From Oscillospiraceae bacterium (GTDB lineage Bacteria > Bacillota > Clostridia > Oscillospirales > Ruminococcaceae), in contig JAFZPP010000004.1 in NCBI GenBank assembly GCA_017550285.1, positions 42,329 to 106,328 on the forward strand: 64,000 bases of DNA. Direction: 5' to 3'. Under the pieces are notes generated by a model. The model ran no database searches. It saw only the letters and a program-made list of their open reading frames with translations, and had not been told where the DNA came from. Shown piece after piece: positions 34,230 to 42,668 of this stretch (the stretch's first letter is position 1; the number at the start of each line of letters is the position of its first letter). The translations under genes and the position numbers were made by a program.

Positions 34230-35366
34230 ATGATGAAAAAGAACGTATTATCATGCATGACCGCAGGTATGCTTTCGCTCTCTCTTTTCACCGGTATATG
34301 CCCTGCGGCAAATCTGACACCGGCTTATGCGGAGAATGATTCTGCGGCTTACCGTACCGCAGCCGACTCTGAGGAAGTGAATACCGGAACACAAACAACT
34401 GCGCCTGTGCAGACTGCAACGACAACCACCGATGCCGGTCTGCAAGTGCCTGAACTGTACGGATTTGCACTTGAAACGCCGGAGATTATCCTGCATGTCG
34501 GCGCATCGCAAAAGCTGCATGTGCTGCTCGACAGTCAGTATTATCATGCGGAATCTCTCGTCTATGTTTCCGATTCCGGCAAGGTTGCATCTGTCTCGGC
34601 TGACGGCACTGTGTCGGCATGCAGCGAAGGTACTGCACATATCAAAGTGTCTGCAAAGCTGAATGCGGATAACGTCGAGCTGATGCCGGACGAATCGCCT
34701 GTGCGTTCCGTTACTGCAACGGTCACGGTTGTTGATGACACGCTGACTGCCGAACAGAAAGCAGCGCTGCAAGAACTGGAACAAAAAGAAAACTGGCTGA
34801 TCGGTGAATTCAGACGCGAAAGAGCCGTCATTCGCGGTGAACTTGCGCCGGATGCTCCAAGGCTCACGCATAATGAAGTCAATGCGTTCATCGAATCCTC
34901 TGATTCCTTTGAAGCTCTAATGCAGAAACTGCAAGATGCGCAGGCTTATCCCGATTATTTCGGCGGCAGCGGCGTGACACTGATTGAATACTGGCTTGAT
35001 GCCTGCGGAACAGAAAAGGTGATTGTCATACTGGAGCAGCAGGAGCTTGTCTATATCCGGCTGAATCCGGACGGCAGTCAGAATGCGTGGGATTTATTGT
35101 ATCCTGTCAGGCAGAATCATGCGCAGTCTTTTGATTCCGCAGCCGTAACAAGAGTATATACGCTTTTCAATGAGATTGCGGACGGCGATGTGAATGCAGA
35201 CGGTACATTCCGCATCGCAGATGCCGTTCTCCTGCAAAAATGGCTGCTGGATGTCCCTGATGCAAAGCTCATCAACTGGAAAGCAGCCGATTTCAAAAAG
35301 GACAATCAGATCAATGCCGTTGACTTTACATTGATGAAGCGTGAACTGCTGAACAAGCAGGCATGA
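34230..35366 (+). CDS. Secreted Ig-like (BIG2-type) protein with dockerin
   Basis: A 378-aa secreted protein started at ATG 34230 after AAAGGAAG; GTG 34224 and ATG 34233 are alternatives. A signal peptide (about 1-34) and a Thr-rich linker precede a BIG2-type bacterial Ig-like domain (about 80-160: IILHVGASQKLHVLLDS, VYVSDSGKVASVSADGTVSACSEGTAHIKVSA in segments). A middle region of about 130 residues is unrecognised. The C-terminus is a dockerin (GDVNADGTFRIADAVLL and ADFKKDNQINAVDFTLM). It is the third gene of the sigma operon. The dockerin predicts attachment to a scaffoldin; no enzymatic domain was seen. Confidence 0.85.
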   Translation: MMKKNVLSCMTAGMLSLSLFTGICPAANLTPAYAENDSAAYRTAADSEEVNTGTQTTAPVQTATTTTDAGLQVPELYGFALETPEIILHVGASQKLHVLLDSQYYHAESLVYVSDSGKVASVSADGTVSACSEGTAHIKVSAKLNADNVELMPDESPVRSVTATVTVVDDTLTAEQKAALQELEQKENWLIGEFRRERAVIRGELAPDAPRLTHNEVNAFIESSDSFEALMQKLQDAQAYPDYFGGSGVTLIEYWLDACGTEKVIVILEQQELVYIRLNPDGSQNAWDLLYPVRQNHAQSFDSAAVTRVYTLFNEIADGDVNADGTFRIADAVLLQKWLLDVPDAKLINWKAADFKKDNQINAVDFTLMKRELLNKQA

Positions 35367-35413
35367 ATTCTGTGTCAATCATGTTATCAGACGGAATGTC
35401 CTGATAGAGAAGC

Positions 35414-35441
35414 AATGCCCTCAGCGCGTTCTGAGGGCATT
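35414..35441. terminator. Terminator between convergent genes
   Basis: AATGCCCTCAG pairs with CTGAGGGCATT (11 bp, 6-nt loop) between the dockerin protein gene and the convergent hydrolase lipoprotein gene. Confidence 0.75.
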
Positions 35442-35505
35442 CTGATTTCACTGCGGTATGATGAAAAATGGGATTGTCCGGCAGGTTTCACTGTCAAAGG
35501 ATTCT

Positions 35506-36888
35506 TCAAAATTCGCCGAGATTCAGAAACTCCGGCTGATCCGTTACGCCTTCCGTGCCGGTCAGTGCGGCGGTCAGTGTGCGGGTGTGATAATCCGCAA
35601 GCAGGATAAATACAACGCCCTCGCTGCGGATATTATCGAGAAATGTACCGGTCTGCTCGCTTGTCATCAGTTCCTCCATGCGCGAAAGCGTCAGCTTCGT
35701 TTCATTGCCGAACAGACAGTCATATTTGTGCCAGCGTCCGATATTTTCCGCATACTGCATGAAGTATGACTGGTTCCCGTCAGCTGCAAAGGCATTGACC
35801 GCACAGAGACAGCCCGCGGTATTCCATGTGAGTCCGTCGCACAGCTTTGTGTTTTCATCACGCAGAATCGGCGTTCCTTCCTCCGGTGCAGTACAGTTTT
35901 CCGCAACAAATGCGTCATTTTCATCGGTGATGAAGACATTGTGGCTGTAGGGGAATGCCGGCGCGCGGCGGATGATATAATCGCCGAATGCCTTTGCTGT
36001 CTGACAGGTCTCCAGTCCCTCGCGTACCGCGAAGGTATAGCTTTCCTTTCCGGTGCTGTCATACAGAACATCCATGGAACCGACGTCGAGAACCGCAGCA
36101 AATACGCCGTTCTGATTGATGCCGGTGATGACATCCAGCAGCCCGAGCGAGGTGACGCTGGTCAGCGACTGCGCACCGTTTTTGAGATGCAGAACGCAGT
36201 GCGCACCGCACATGAGATTGTTTCTGCCGAAATCCCATTCAAGCACTCTTGCAGTCAGGCGTTTGCCGGATGCAGTACGGCTGCCGTCGGCGGTCAGTGC
36301 GCTGCATGCGGTATTGCGCAGCACATCCGGCACCAGATGCAGCAGCATGGCTTCTTCTTTGCTCAGCTTTCCGTCCTTGGAAAAGCCCGTTTCGCCCCCG
36401 TGAAACGGCGCGGCAAAGCCTTCAAGCTCCGCCTTGTAATCCGCCGGAAGCGCGGCGGTCAGATCGCGGATTCGCTGAGAGAGTGCTTTCCCGATCTCCG
36501 TAACCTGCCCTTTCCGGAAGGTCTGCCCGATCAGTTCATTGACATACCGGTCGATGAACGCTTCGTAATCGGGAACTGCCAATAACGCCGCTTCTGCATA
36601 TGCTTTGCCTGCCGCGCGGTGATCGCCCTGCGTCAGATCGAGCGTGACATTGTAATAGCTTTTCTTTCTGTCAATGACGCAGAGACCGTCGGGGGAGCGA
36701 AACGTGGCTTCGGTTTGTTCTTCCGTCGGCGCGATGCCCGCATAGCTGTTGCCGGTCGTATAGGATGAAACCGGCGTGAGCGTGCTTGCGCCCTGCTCCG
36801 GTATCACAAAGCCCTCATAGGTCGGTTCACTGCAACCGCAGGTCAGCAGCATCAGCGCTGCCGCGGCACAGAGTATCGGTCGTTTCAT
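35506..36888 (-). CDS. C45-type Ntn-hydrolase/acyltransferase-like lipoprotein
   Basis: A 460-aa secreted protein started at ATG 36888, eight bases after AAGGAG; the codon two upstream is too close. The N-terminus (ALMLLTCGCSEP) looks like a lipoprotein signal, though the -3 residue is not ideal. The centre contains NTACSALTADG, where the Cys matches the position of the nucleophile in C45 autoprocessing hydrolases, followed by ARVLEWDFGRN, typical of the choloylglycine hydrolase/acyl-transferase fold. Whether autocleavage occurs is unknown. It lies 11 bp behind an ABC exporter operon, so an envelope function linked to the export is plausible. Confidence 0.75.
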   Translation of the reverse strand: MKRPILCAAAALMLLTCGCSEPTYEGFVIPEQGASTLTPVSSYTTGNSYAGIAPTEEQTEATFRSPDGLCVIDRKKSYYNVTLDLTQGDHRAAGKAYAEAALLAVPDYEAFIDRYVNELIGQTFRKGQVTEIGKALSQRIRDLTAALPADYKAELEGFAAPFHGGETGFSKDGKLSKEEAMLLHLVPDVLRNTACSALTADGSRTASGKRLTARVLEWDFGRNNLMCGAHCVLHLKNGAQSLTSVTSLGLLDVITGINQNGVFAAVLDVGSMDVLYDSTGKESYTFAVREGLETCQTAKAFGDYIIRRAPAFPYSHNVFITDENDAFVAENCTAPEEGTPILRDENTKLCDGLTWNTAGCLCAVNAFAADGNQSYFMQYAENIGRWHKYDCLFGNETKLTLSRMEELMTSEQTGTFLDNIRSEGVVFILLADYHTRTLTAALTGTEGVTDQPEFLNLGEF

Positions 36889-36899
36889 AGCCATTCTCC

Positions 36900-37658
36900 T
36901 TACCAGCCGAGATCACTCAGCCATGCATGCAGTCTGCGTTCACGGGCGCCCAGCTCTGAGGGCTCTGTGAGCTTGCCGAGCTGCAATTCGCCCTGAATGC
37001 CGCCGTCTATCAGATAGATCACACGCTCGCTCTGCGCGGCGACATGCTCGCTGTGCGTGACCATGAGGATACCGGTGCCTGCGTTATTTGCGGCAATCAG
37101 CTCACGCATGACATCGCCGGCAGCGCTGGAATTCAGTGCACCGGTCGGCTCATCGGCAAAGATGATCTTCGGTTCGTTGATCAGCGCACGGCAGAGGCAG
37201 GCGCGCTGCAATTCGCCGCCGGAGACCTCCTTGATCTCATGCCCTGCGATTCCGATGATGCCGAGACGCCGCATCAGCATTTCGGCGCGCTGATTGACCG
37301 CCTTCCGGTCTCCGCCTGCCTGATAGCCGGGGAGAATGATATTATCGAGGATGCAGAGCTTTTTCATCATGTACATCTGCTGGAAGATGAAACCCATTTC
37401 GCGCAGGCGAAGCTGTGTCAGCTCCTTCTGCGGCATGGCGGAGATCGTCTTTCCGCAGAATTTTACCTCGCCGGAGGTCGGCGTATCCATGCCGCTGACC
37501 GTATACAGCAGCGTCGATTTGCCGCTGCCGCTCGGTCCCATGACGGAAACGAATTCGCCCTCCTGCATCGTGAAATTGATATTGCAGAGCACATTGTTGC
37601 TGTTCTGCCGGATGATATATGTTTTGCAGAGATCAGTGACAGATAAAATCTCAGACAT
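36900..37658 (-). CDS. ABC transporter ATP-binding protein (MacB/LolD type)
   Basis: A 252-aa ATPase. I choose ATG 37658, eight bases after AAGGAGG; an in-frame Met eight codons earlier overlaps the upstream gene. Walker A is GPSGSGKST, the signature EVSGGELQRA, Walker B IIFADEPTGALN and the switch His in VTHSEHV. These match the MacB/LolD group that powers FtsX-like permeases. It is coupled to the permease gene upstream. Confidence 0.93.
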   Translation of the reverse strand: MSEILSVTDLCKTYIIRQNSNNVLCNINFTMQEGEFVSVMGPSGSGKSTLLYTVSGMDTPTSGEVKFCGKTISAMPQKELTQLRLREMGFIFQQMYMMKKLCILDNIILPGYQAGGDRKAVNQRAEMLMRRLGIIGIAGHEIKEVSGGELQRACLCRALINEPKIIFADEPTGALNSSAAGDVMRELIAANNAGTGILMVTHSEHVAAQSERVIYLIDGGIQGELQLGKLTEPSELGARERRLHAWLSDLGW

Positions 37659-37671
37659 GAAAGACGCCTCC

Positions 37672-40092
37672 TTATTCTTCATTCAGCAGCCGCAGATCGG
37701 TCTGCCCGATATGCCGCAGCCGCAGGACGGTCGGCAAAAGCACAGCCGTCAGCATCATCAGCGGCATCAGTCCCCACAGGAACTGCGGGAACGGCAGGAA
37801 CCGGAAACCGGTCAGGTCAACAATCTGCTCAAATAGGAATGCCGCCAGCATGCTGCCTGCCGTGCGGAACAACAGAATGGCAATCAGAATCGCGGACGCT
37901 GCCAGAATGACAATGCGCAGCAGCTGCCAGAGAAAGACCGTCGAACCGGAGAAGCCGATGCTGCGGAGCAATGCGATCTCCGGCGTGTCCTCGGCGATGA
38001 ATATATTGAGATAGAGCACGGTGATCAGCACGGTGACCAGCAGCACCATGCCGCCCATGACATAGACCAGAAGCGTCAGCACGCGGTCAAACTGCTCACT
38101 TTCCAGCTTGACCATTTCATCTGCGGTCAGGATATTCTCCCTGCCCCAACGGTCAACGATCTGCCGGAACACGCCCTCCTTGTCATCGCTGTCTATGCAG
38201 AAGCCGATCCATTTATAGCGGTACTGACTGTCATCCGCATGCCGGTATTCCGAACCGGCGACTGCCTGCGGCCAGCCGGCTTCCATCTGGTCGATAAAAC
38301 CGGTCACAACAAACGGAATCCTTTTCGTGGACTCCTGCAATGCACCGTCGATGAAATCCATGGATTTACATTCCATTTCGACTGTATCGCCAATCCGGAT
38401 GCCGAGCTGTTTGGCGGTATGCCAGCTCAGCGCGATCTCATTTGCGAGCTTCGGCGGCTGTCCGCCCGGACGGTAGACCAGTTTCTCCGGATATGCGATA
38501 TCATAGCAGAACTGATACTGTCGCAGCGCATTGCTGTCCTTGCAGAGCATTGCGATATCGGAATTGTACAGCTCACAGTGCGCGGGAATGCCCGCCGCTT
38601 TCAGCTCGGCATTGAGCAGCTCATAAAACGGAATGCCGTCATAATCTGCCCGTTCGTCATATGGCTTGCGCGCTTCATCGGTGAAGTCGGGGTAGAAATC
38701 CATGTCCGTGATGATGCTGTATCGCAGAAAATCCGGATTCATGACCGAATGCCGCAGGAATACCGTCAGCAGTACGATGCAGACGCCGAGGATATAGGTA
38801 ATCAGCAGGAAAACATAGCGCTTGAGGCGTGAGAGAATGTCTGCCGCTGCCAGATAGAGCGGAACGGGCATCCGCCGGCACCGGTGCAGATGCAGCAGCA
38901 TGCTCCGGCGGAAGCGCTCGCCGCGGTTTTCGCCGTGGATCGCGTCAATAATCGAGATGCGTCGGATTCTGCGCATCACGAAGACAGAAAACAGCATCAT
39001 GACGAGAATCATGCCGCTGACTGCACATATACTGATCAGCAGCATGGTGCTGCCGGACGGATTCAGTGCGCCGCAGCCGAACATCAGCACAACCTTGCGG
39101 GAGAGCGGAAACCCGATGATCGCGCCGAGTACGCCGCCGACGGCTGCAAATGCGATGTATTTTGCTGCGAAGAGCCAGCGGAATTTCAGCGATTCGACGC
39201 CGATTGCACGCATGATGCCGATTTCCTTCTCCTCCTCCTTGAGTGAAGCAATGATCGTAAACCGGACAGTCATCAGCACGAGCAGGATCAGGAAAATGCT
39301 GATCAGCACAACGAAGACCGAGACAATCAGCGCAATGGTTCTGTCAGCGGTATCATCCTCACGGAAGATCGTGCCGCCCGCTGCATAGGTATTGGTATTA
39401 TAAATATCCGTGATGAGCGTGTGCAGGTCTGCATAGACAACACCGGGATAATCCAGCAGGAAAAACATGCGCCGCCGTGCAAACTCAGGGGCGATTTGTT
39501 CGTAATCTGCGTCGGAAATGATACAGACGCTGCGCTCCGGAGTCTTGAAGAAGCAGCAGATTTCAAACTCATAGACTTTGCCGAGATCGGTTGTGATGCG
39601 AACCGTTTCGCCGATCTTTGCGCCGGTCAGCTCCTGCACGGAAACCGGAACCGCGATTTTCCCGTTCGGCACATAGAACGGGCGGTCGTAGGTATCAAAG
39701 ACGAGATTGTGTCCGAACCACTGCTTTGAGAGCCGGAAAATCCGATTCTGAAAGACCGTGGAATTCTGTTCATCGTAGTGTTCAAAATCGACGCCTTCGG
39801 TCGCAGGCTGTACTGTTTCATAGGCGGAATAGCCTGTGATATTCGGGTTTGCGTCCAGAATTTCGCTGACATCTTTTATATGCTGCTCTGTGGAATCGGC
39901 AAGGCAGATCGTCCGGATGACTGCATCGGCATTCCGGCAGAGCTTTTTGGTGCGCGCCGAACCGGTCAGGGCAGAGTATACCTGTGCCGCGCCGATCAGC
40001 ACCAGTGCCGATGCAATGGTGATAAACAGAAAGAGTATGACATTGAGTGCGCGGTTATGCCGCAGATCGCTTTTCAGCATCCGGAAGAACAT
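37672..40092 (-). CDS. FtsX-like ABC transporter permease
   Basis: An 806-aa membrane protein with two FtsX-type halves. A helix at about 17-40 (LNVILFLFITIASALVLIGAA), then a large extracytoplasmic domain. Three helices near 255-400 include LLVLMTVRFTIIASLKEEEKEIGIMRAIG, the typical FtsX motif. A second extracytoplasmic domain and four C-terminal helices (around IALLRSIGFSGSTVFLWQLL) follow. It pairs with the ATPase downstream. Such systems act in peptide or lipoprotein efflux or in antimicrobial resistance; the substrate is unknown. Confidence 0.92.
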   Translation of the reverse strand: MFFRMLKSDLRHNRALNVILFLFITIASALVLIGAAQVYSALTGSARTKKLCRNADAVIRTICLADSTEQHIKDVSEILDANPNITGYSAYETVQPATEGVDFEHYDEQNSTVFQNRIFRLSKQWFGHNLVFDTYDRPFYVPNGKIAVPVSVQELTGAKIGETVRITTDLGKVYEFEICCFFKTPERSVCIISDADYEQIAPEFARRRMFFLLDYPGVVYADLHTLITDIYNTNTYAAGGTIFREDDTADRTIALIVSVFVVLISIFLILLVLMTVRFTIIASLKEEEKEIGIMRAIGVESLKFRWLFAAKYIAFAAVGGVLGAIIGFPLSRKVVLMFGCGALNPSGSTMLLISICAVSGMILVMMLFSVFVMRRIRRISIIDAIHGENRGERFRRSMLLHLHRCRRMPVPLYLAAADILSRLKRYVFLLITYILGVCIVLLTVFLRHSVMNPDFLRYSIITDMDFYPDFTDEARKPYDERADYDGIPFYELLNAELKAAGIPAHCELYNSDIAMLCKDSNALRQYQFCYDIAYPEKLVYRPGGQPPKLANEIALSWHTAKQLGIRIGDTVEMECKSMDFIDGALQESTKRIPFVVTGFIDQMEAGWPQAVAGSEYRHADDSQYRYKWIGFCIDSDDKEGVFRQIVDRWGRENILTADEMVKLESEQFDRVLTLLVYVMGGMVLLVTVLITVLYLNIFIAEDTPEIALLRSIGFSGSTVFLWQLLRIVILAASAILIAILLFRTAGSMLAAFLFEQIVDLTGFRFLPFPQFLWGLMPLMMLTAVLLPTVLRLRHIGQTDLRLLNEE

Positions 40093-40194
40093 TGTCTCAG
40101 CTCCTTATCCTGTTGCAGTTTCGTTTGTGGAACGGGTTCATTATAACACGGAAGCGATTAAAAAGTCCTTAAAAGATATAAAATTTTTTGTACG

Positions 40195-40243
40195 CAGAAA
40201 AAGAGCCATGCACGGCGTTCACGGGAACGGCAGTCATGGCTCT
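40195..40243 (-). terminator. Terminator of the AAA ATPase/VOC gene pair
   Basis: AGAGCCATG (40202-40210) pairs with CATGGCTCT (40235-40243). On the minus strand it is followed by TTTTTC. Confidence 0.75.
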
Positions 40244-40260
40244 GTAAATGCGGGGTGCGG

Positions 40261-40986
40261 TCAGAGCAGATCCATATGCCGGAGCAGTTGTCTGCGGTTT
40301 TCGAGAAACAGCTTCGTGATCCGGTAGCTTTCGGTGTCCTCATAGGCGCAGGGGCGGATTGTGCCGCCGTCAAAGGAGAGGATTTCCGCTTCGGGCAGCC
40401 CGAGCAGAATCGGCGAATGCGTTGCAATCAGAAACTGCGAGCCTGCCTGTACACAGCGCGAAATTTCCAGCAGGAGCGTTAATTGCCGCTGCGGAGAGAG
40501 CGCAGCCTCCGGCTCATCGAGCAGATAGAGGCTCTCCGGACGAAAGTTCTTCTGTACGAGCTTCAGAAAGCTCTCACCGTGTGAGCGCTCATGATAATGC
40601 TGCGGAATGCCGTCGATTCGGGTGTATGCATCCTCCGCGGTTGCTACATTGTAAAAGCTCTCCGCGCGCAGAAAATAGCCCCATTCCGCCCTGCGCCAGT
40701 TCTTCGTCAGATGCAGCGCATCGCATAATTCAGAGTGCGAGTCGTATGTCGAAAAGCTGTAATTGCGCGTGCCGCCCTCCGGATTGAAGCCGTATGCTAC
40801 GGCTATCGCCTCGAGCAGCGTGGATTTGCCGCTGCCGTTCTCGCCGGCAAAGAAGGTGACCGGCTGCCGGAATTCCAGCGTATCCAGTGCGGAGATTGCC
40901 GGAATCCGCCGCAGATAGCTTTCCTGCGGAATATCCGCCCAGCCGATGCGCAGACCGCGGATGAACAGTGTATTTTGCGCCTCCAT
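40261..40986 (-). CDS. AAA-family ATPase (ABC/RecF-like)
   Basis: A 241-aa soluble ATPase. Walker A is AGENGSGKST, preceded by PVTFF. The Walker B region is YLLDEPEAALSP, and the following IATHSPILLGLP carries the switch His. The lack of membrane partners and the YLLDEPEAALSPQRQ pattern place it with OLD/RecF-like stand-alone ATPases rather than transporters. I choose ATG 40986, overlapping the end of the VOC gene by about 5 bp; GTG codons at 40998 and 40995 are alternatives. The biological role is unknown. Confidence 0.82.
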   Translation of the reverse strand: MEAQNTLFIRGLRIGWADIPQESYLRRIPAISALDTLEFRQPVTFFAGENGSGKSTLLEAIAVAYGFNPEGGTRNYSFSTYDSHSELCDALHLTKNWRRAEWGYFLRAESFYNVATAEDAYTRIDGIPQHYHERSHGESFLKLVQKNFRPESLYLLDEPEAALSPQRQLTLLLEISRCVQAGSQFLIATHSPILLGLPEAEILSFDGGTIRPCAYEDTESYRITKLFLENRRQLLRHMDLL

Positions 40987-40991
40987 GCCGC

Positions 40992-41372
40992 TCACCACTT
41001 CTGACAGAAGAATTCGACCTGCTCGCCGAGCGGTCCGATGCAGAAGCCGACGCGCGCCGGAAAAGCCGGATCGCCGCCGATCTGTACATCCTTCGGTTCA
41101 ACATGAATCGTATATCCTGCCGCACGGACTTTCTCAATGCAGGCATCGACATCTTCTGCGGCGAATGCAAAATGCCGGATGATGCCCTGCTGCATCGGTT
41201 CGGTGCCGTTCCGGAAAATCTCGACGATACCGCTGCCGGTATCCAGCAGCGTGCAGGCATCGCATTCTTTGATGATGCGCAGCTTGAGTAAATCAACATA
41301 AAATGCGCGTACCTTCTGATATTCCTCATCGCTTGCCGTCTTCATGGAAATATGGTGCAGCCCCTGTATCAT
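40992..41372 (-). CDS. VOC-superfamily (glyoxalase-like) protein
   Basis: A 126-aa protein of the vicinal oxygen chelate fold. It begins IQGLHHISMKT, with a possible metal-binding His, and shows the paired beta-alpha-beta modules: FYVDLLKLRII, GIVEIFRNGTE, HFAFAAEDVDACIEKVRAAGYTI in segments, and PLGEQVEFFCQKW. ATG 41372 has AAGGAG nine bases upstream; another Met lies three codons earlier. It overlaps the ATPase gene. Family members include lyases and dioxygenases; the substrate cannot be assigned. Confidence 0.88.
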   Translation of the reverse strand: MIQGLHHISMKTASDEEYQKVRAFYVDLLKLRIIKECDACTLLDTGSGIVEIFRNGTEPMQQGIIRHFAFAAEDVDACIEKVRAAGYTIHVEPKDVQIGGDPAFPARVGFCIGPLGEQVEFFCQKW

Positions 41373-41523
41373 TGCATGCATCTCCTTTTCGCGGTTTTGT
41401 TGCCTCTCTAACTATACAATGAAATCCTGTGCTTGTCAAGAGCTGCGGCGCATTTCATGCACGATTTGACAAATCGCCGAACATCTGCACCGTTTTTTTC
41501 AGAATAATCTAAAATTTCGGATA

Positions 41524-41552
41524 TTGACATGCAGCGGGCGCGGTGTTATAAT
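41524..41552 (+). promoter_or_regulatory. Promoter of the polysaccharide deacetylase gene
   Basis: TTGACA (41524-41529), 17-bp spacer, TATAAT (41547-41552), about 30 bp before the start. Confidence 0.85.
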
Positions 41553-41581
41553 ATAGAAAGCAGATTTCTGAGAAAGCGAAG

Positions 41582-42448
41582 TTGAAATACATGAGTGAAA
41601 ATACATCGGAACAAAAAAATTCTGCATTGAAGCTGCTGCTGCTGGGCGTCTGGGCACTGTATGCGCTGATTGCCTTCTGCATCAATCATACGCCGGAAAA
41701 CGGGACACCGGCTGCCGCTACGCCGGAGGAGACTGCTGCCGGAACGACGGTTTCCGCAGCGGGCACCGGAGCAACCGTGCTGCCGTCCGGTTCAGAGCCT
41801 GCGGCTGCGGTTCCGCGCGATATCTATCTGACATTTGATGACGGTCCATGCAAGAATACGCCGCAGGTGCTGGATATTCTCGACCATTACGGTGCAAGGG
41901 CGACATTTTTTACGGTCGGCACATATGTTGACCGGTATCCGGAATATGCGGCGGAGATTGTCAATCGCGGGAATCTGATTGCCTGTCACTCCTATACGCA
42001 TGATATGAAAAAGTGCTATACTTCGGCGGATGCGTTTATGAATGAGCTTGCGCAGTGGCGGCAGGCGGCGCAGAGTGCCTGCGGGGAACTGCCGGAGCGG
42101 CTTTGCGTGCGCTTCCCGGGCGGCTCGACAACAAAGTATGCGGCGGCTGTCAGCGAGGAGATCAAGCAGCGGATTGTCGCGGACGGATACCAGTGGTTTG
42201 ACTGGAACGCAGGCGACAATGACAAGTGGCAGAAGGGCAATACCGAGCAGCTTCCCGACGAGGAATATTTCATGAAGTCCTACCGTGAAACGATCAGCTG
42301 GTTTGACGATGAGCCGGAGACGCCGGTCGTGTTTTTGTTCCATGATACGGAGGACGGGACGGTCAGCATTCTGCCCGCGGTGCTGCAAGACCTCATCGGA
42401 CGCGGCTACCGCTTCAAGCTCCTTGATTCCCACCCGAAGTGGGGATGA
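41582..42448 (+). CDS. Polysaccharide deacetylase (NodB-type, membrane-anchored)
   Basis: A 288-aa protein of carbohydrate esterase family 4. The start may be TTG 41582 or ATG 41591; neither has a strong binding site. One N-terminal helix (LKLLLLGVWALYALIAFCI) acts as anchor or uncleaved signal, followed by a Thr/Ala-rich linker. The NodB domain shows motif 1 TFDDGP (catalytic base and metal Asp), motif 2 HSYTHD (metal His pair) and motif 3 RFPGGST. Peptidoglycan N-acetylglucosamine deacetylation is the likely role. It is monocistronic. Confidence 0.9.
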   Translation: MKYMSENTSEQKNSALKLLLLGVWALYALIAFCINHTPENGTPAAATPEETAAGTTVSAAGTGATVLPSGSEPAAAVPRDIYLTFDDGPCKNTPQVLDILDHYGARATFFTVGTYVDRYPEYAAEIVNRGNLIACHSYTHDMKKCYTSADAFMNELAQWRQAAQSACGELPERLCVRFPGGSTTKYAAAVSEEIKQRIVADGYQWFDWNAGDNDKWQKGNTEQLPDEEYFMKSYRETISWFDDEPETPVVFLFHDTEDGTVSILPAVLQDLIGRGYRFKLLDSHPKWG

Positions 42449-42490
42449 TGTATAATGAACTCCGGTCAAACCCGATTTTTATATCATAAT

Positions 42491-42523
42491 AAAAGCGCAG
42501 TCGGTCCGGCTGCGCTTATTTTT
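42491..42523 (+). terminator. Terminator of the deacetylase gene
   Basis: AAGCGCAG pairs with CTGCGCTT (9-nt loop), followed by ATTTTTG. Confidence 0.8.
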
Positions 42524-42601
42524 GTTATGGTGTGCAATGTGATACTATCTTATGGGGCGCATTTCAGCATGTGCTATCCCATAACGTATGTATAAACAGA
42601 T

Positions 42602-42640
42602 GAAAAACACCCCCGCAGACCTTCAATCTGCGGGGGTGTT
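42602..42640 (-). terminator. Terminator of ppdK
   Basis: A 14-bp stem, AACACCCCCGCAGA with TCTGCGGGGGTGTT, continues on the minus strand into TTTTTC, shortly after the ppdK stop. Confidence 0.9.
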
Positions 42641-42668
42641 GTGATTCAATATCAGAATCGGGAATGAA

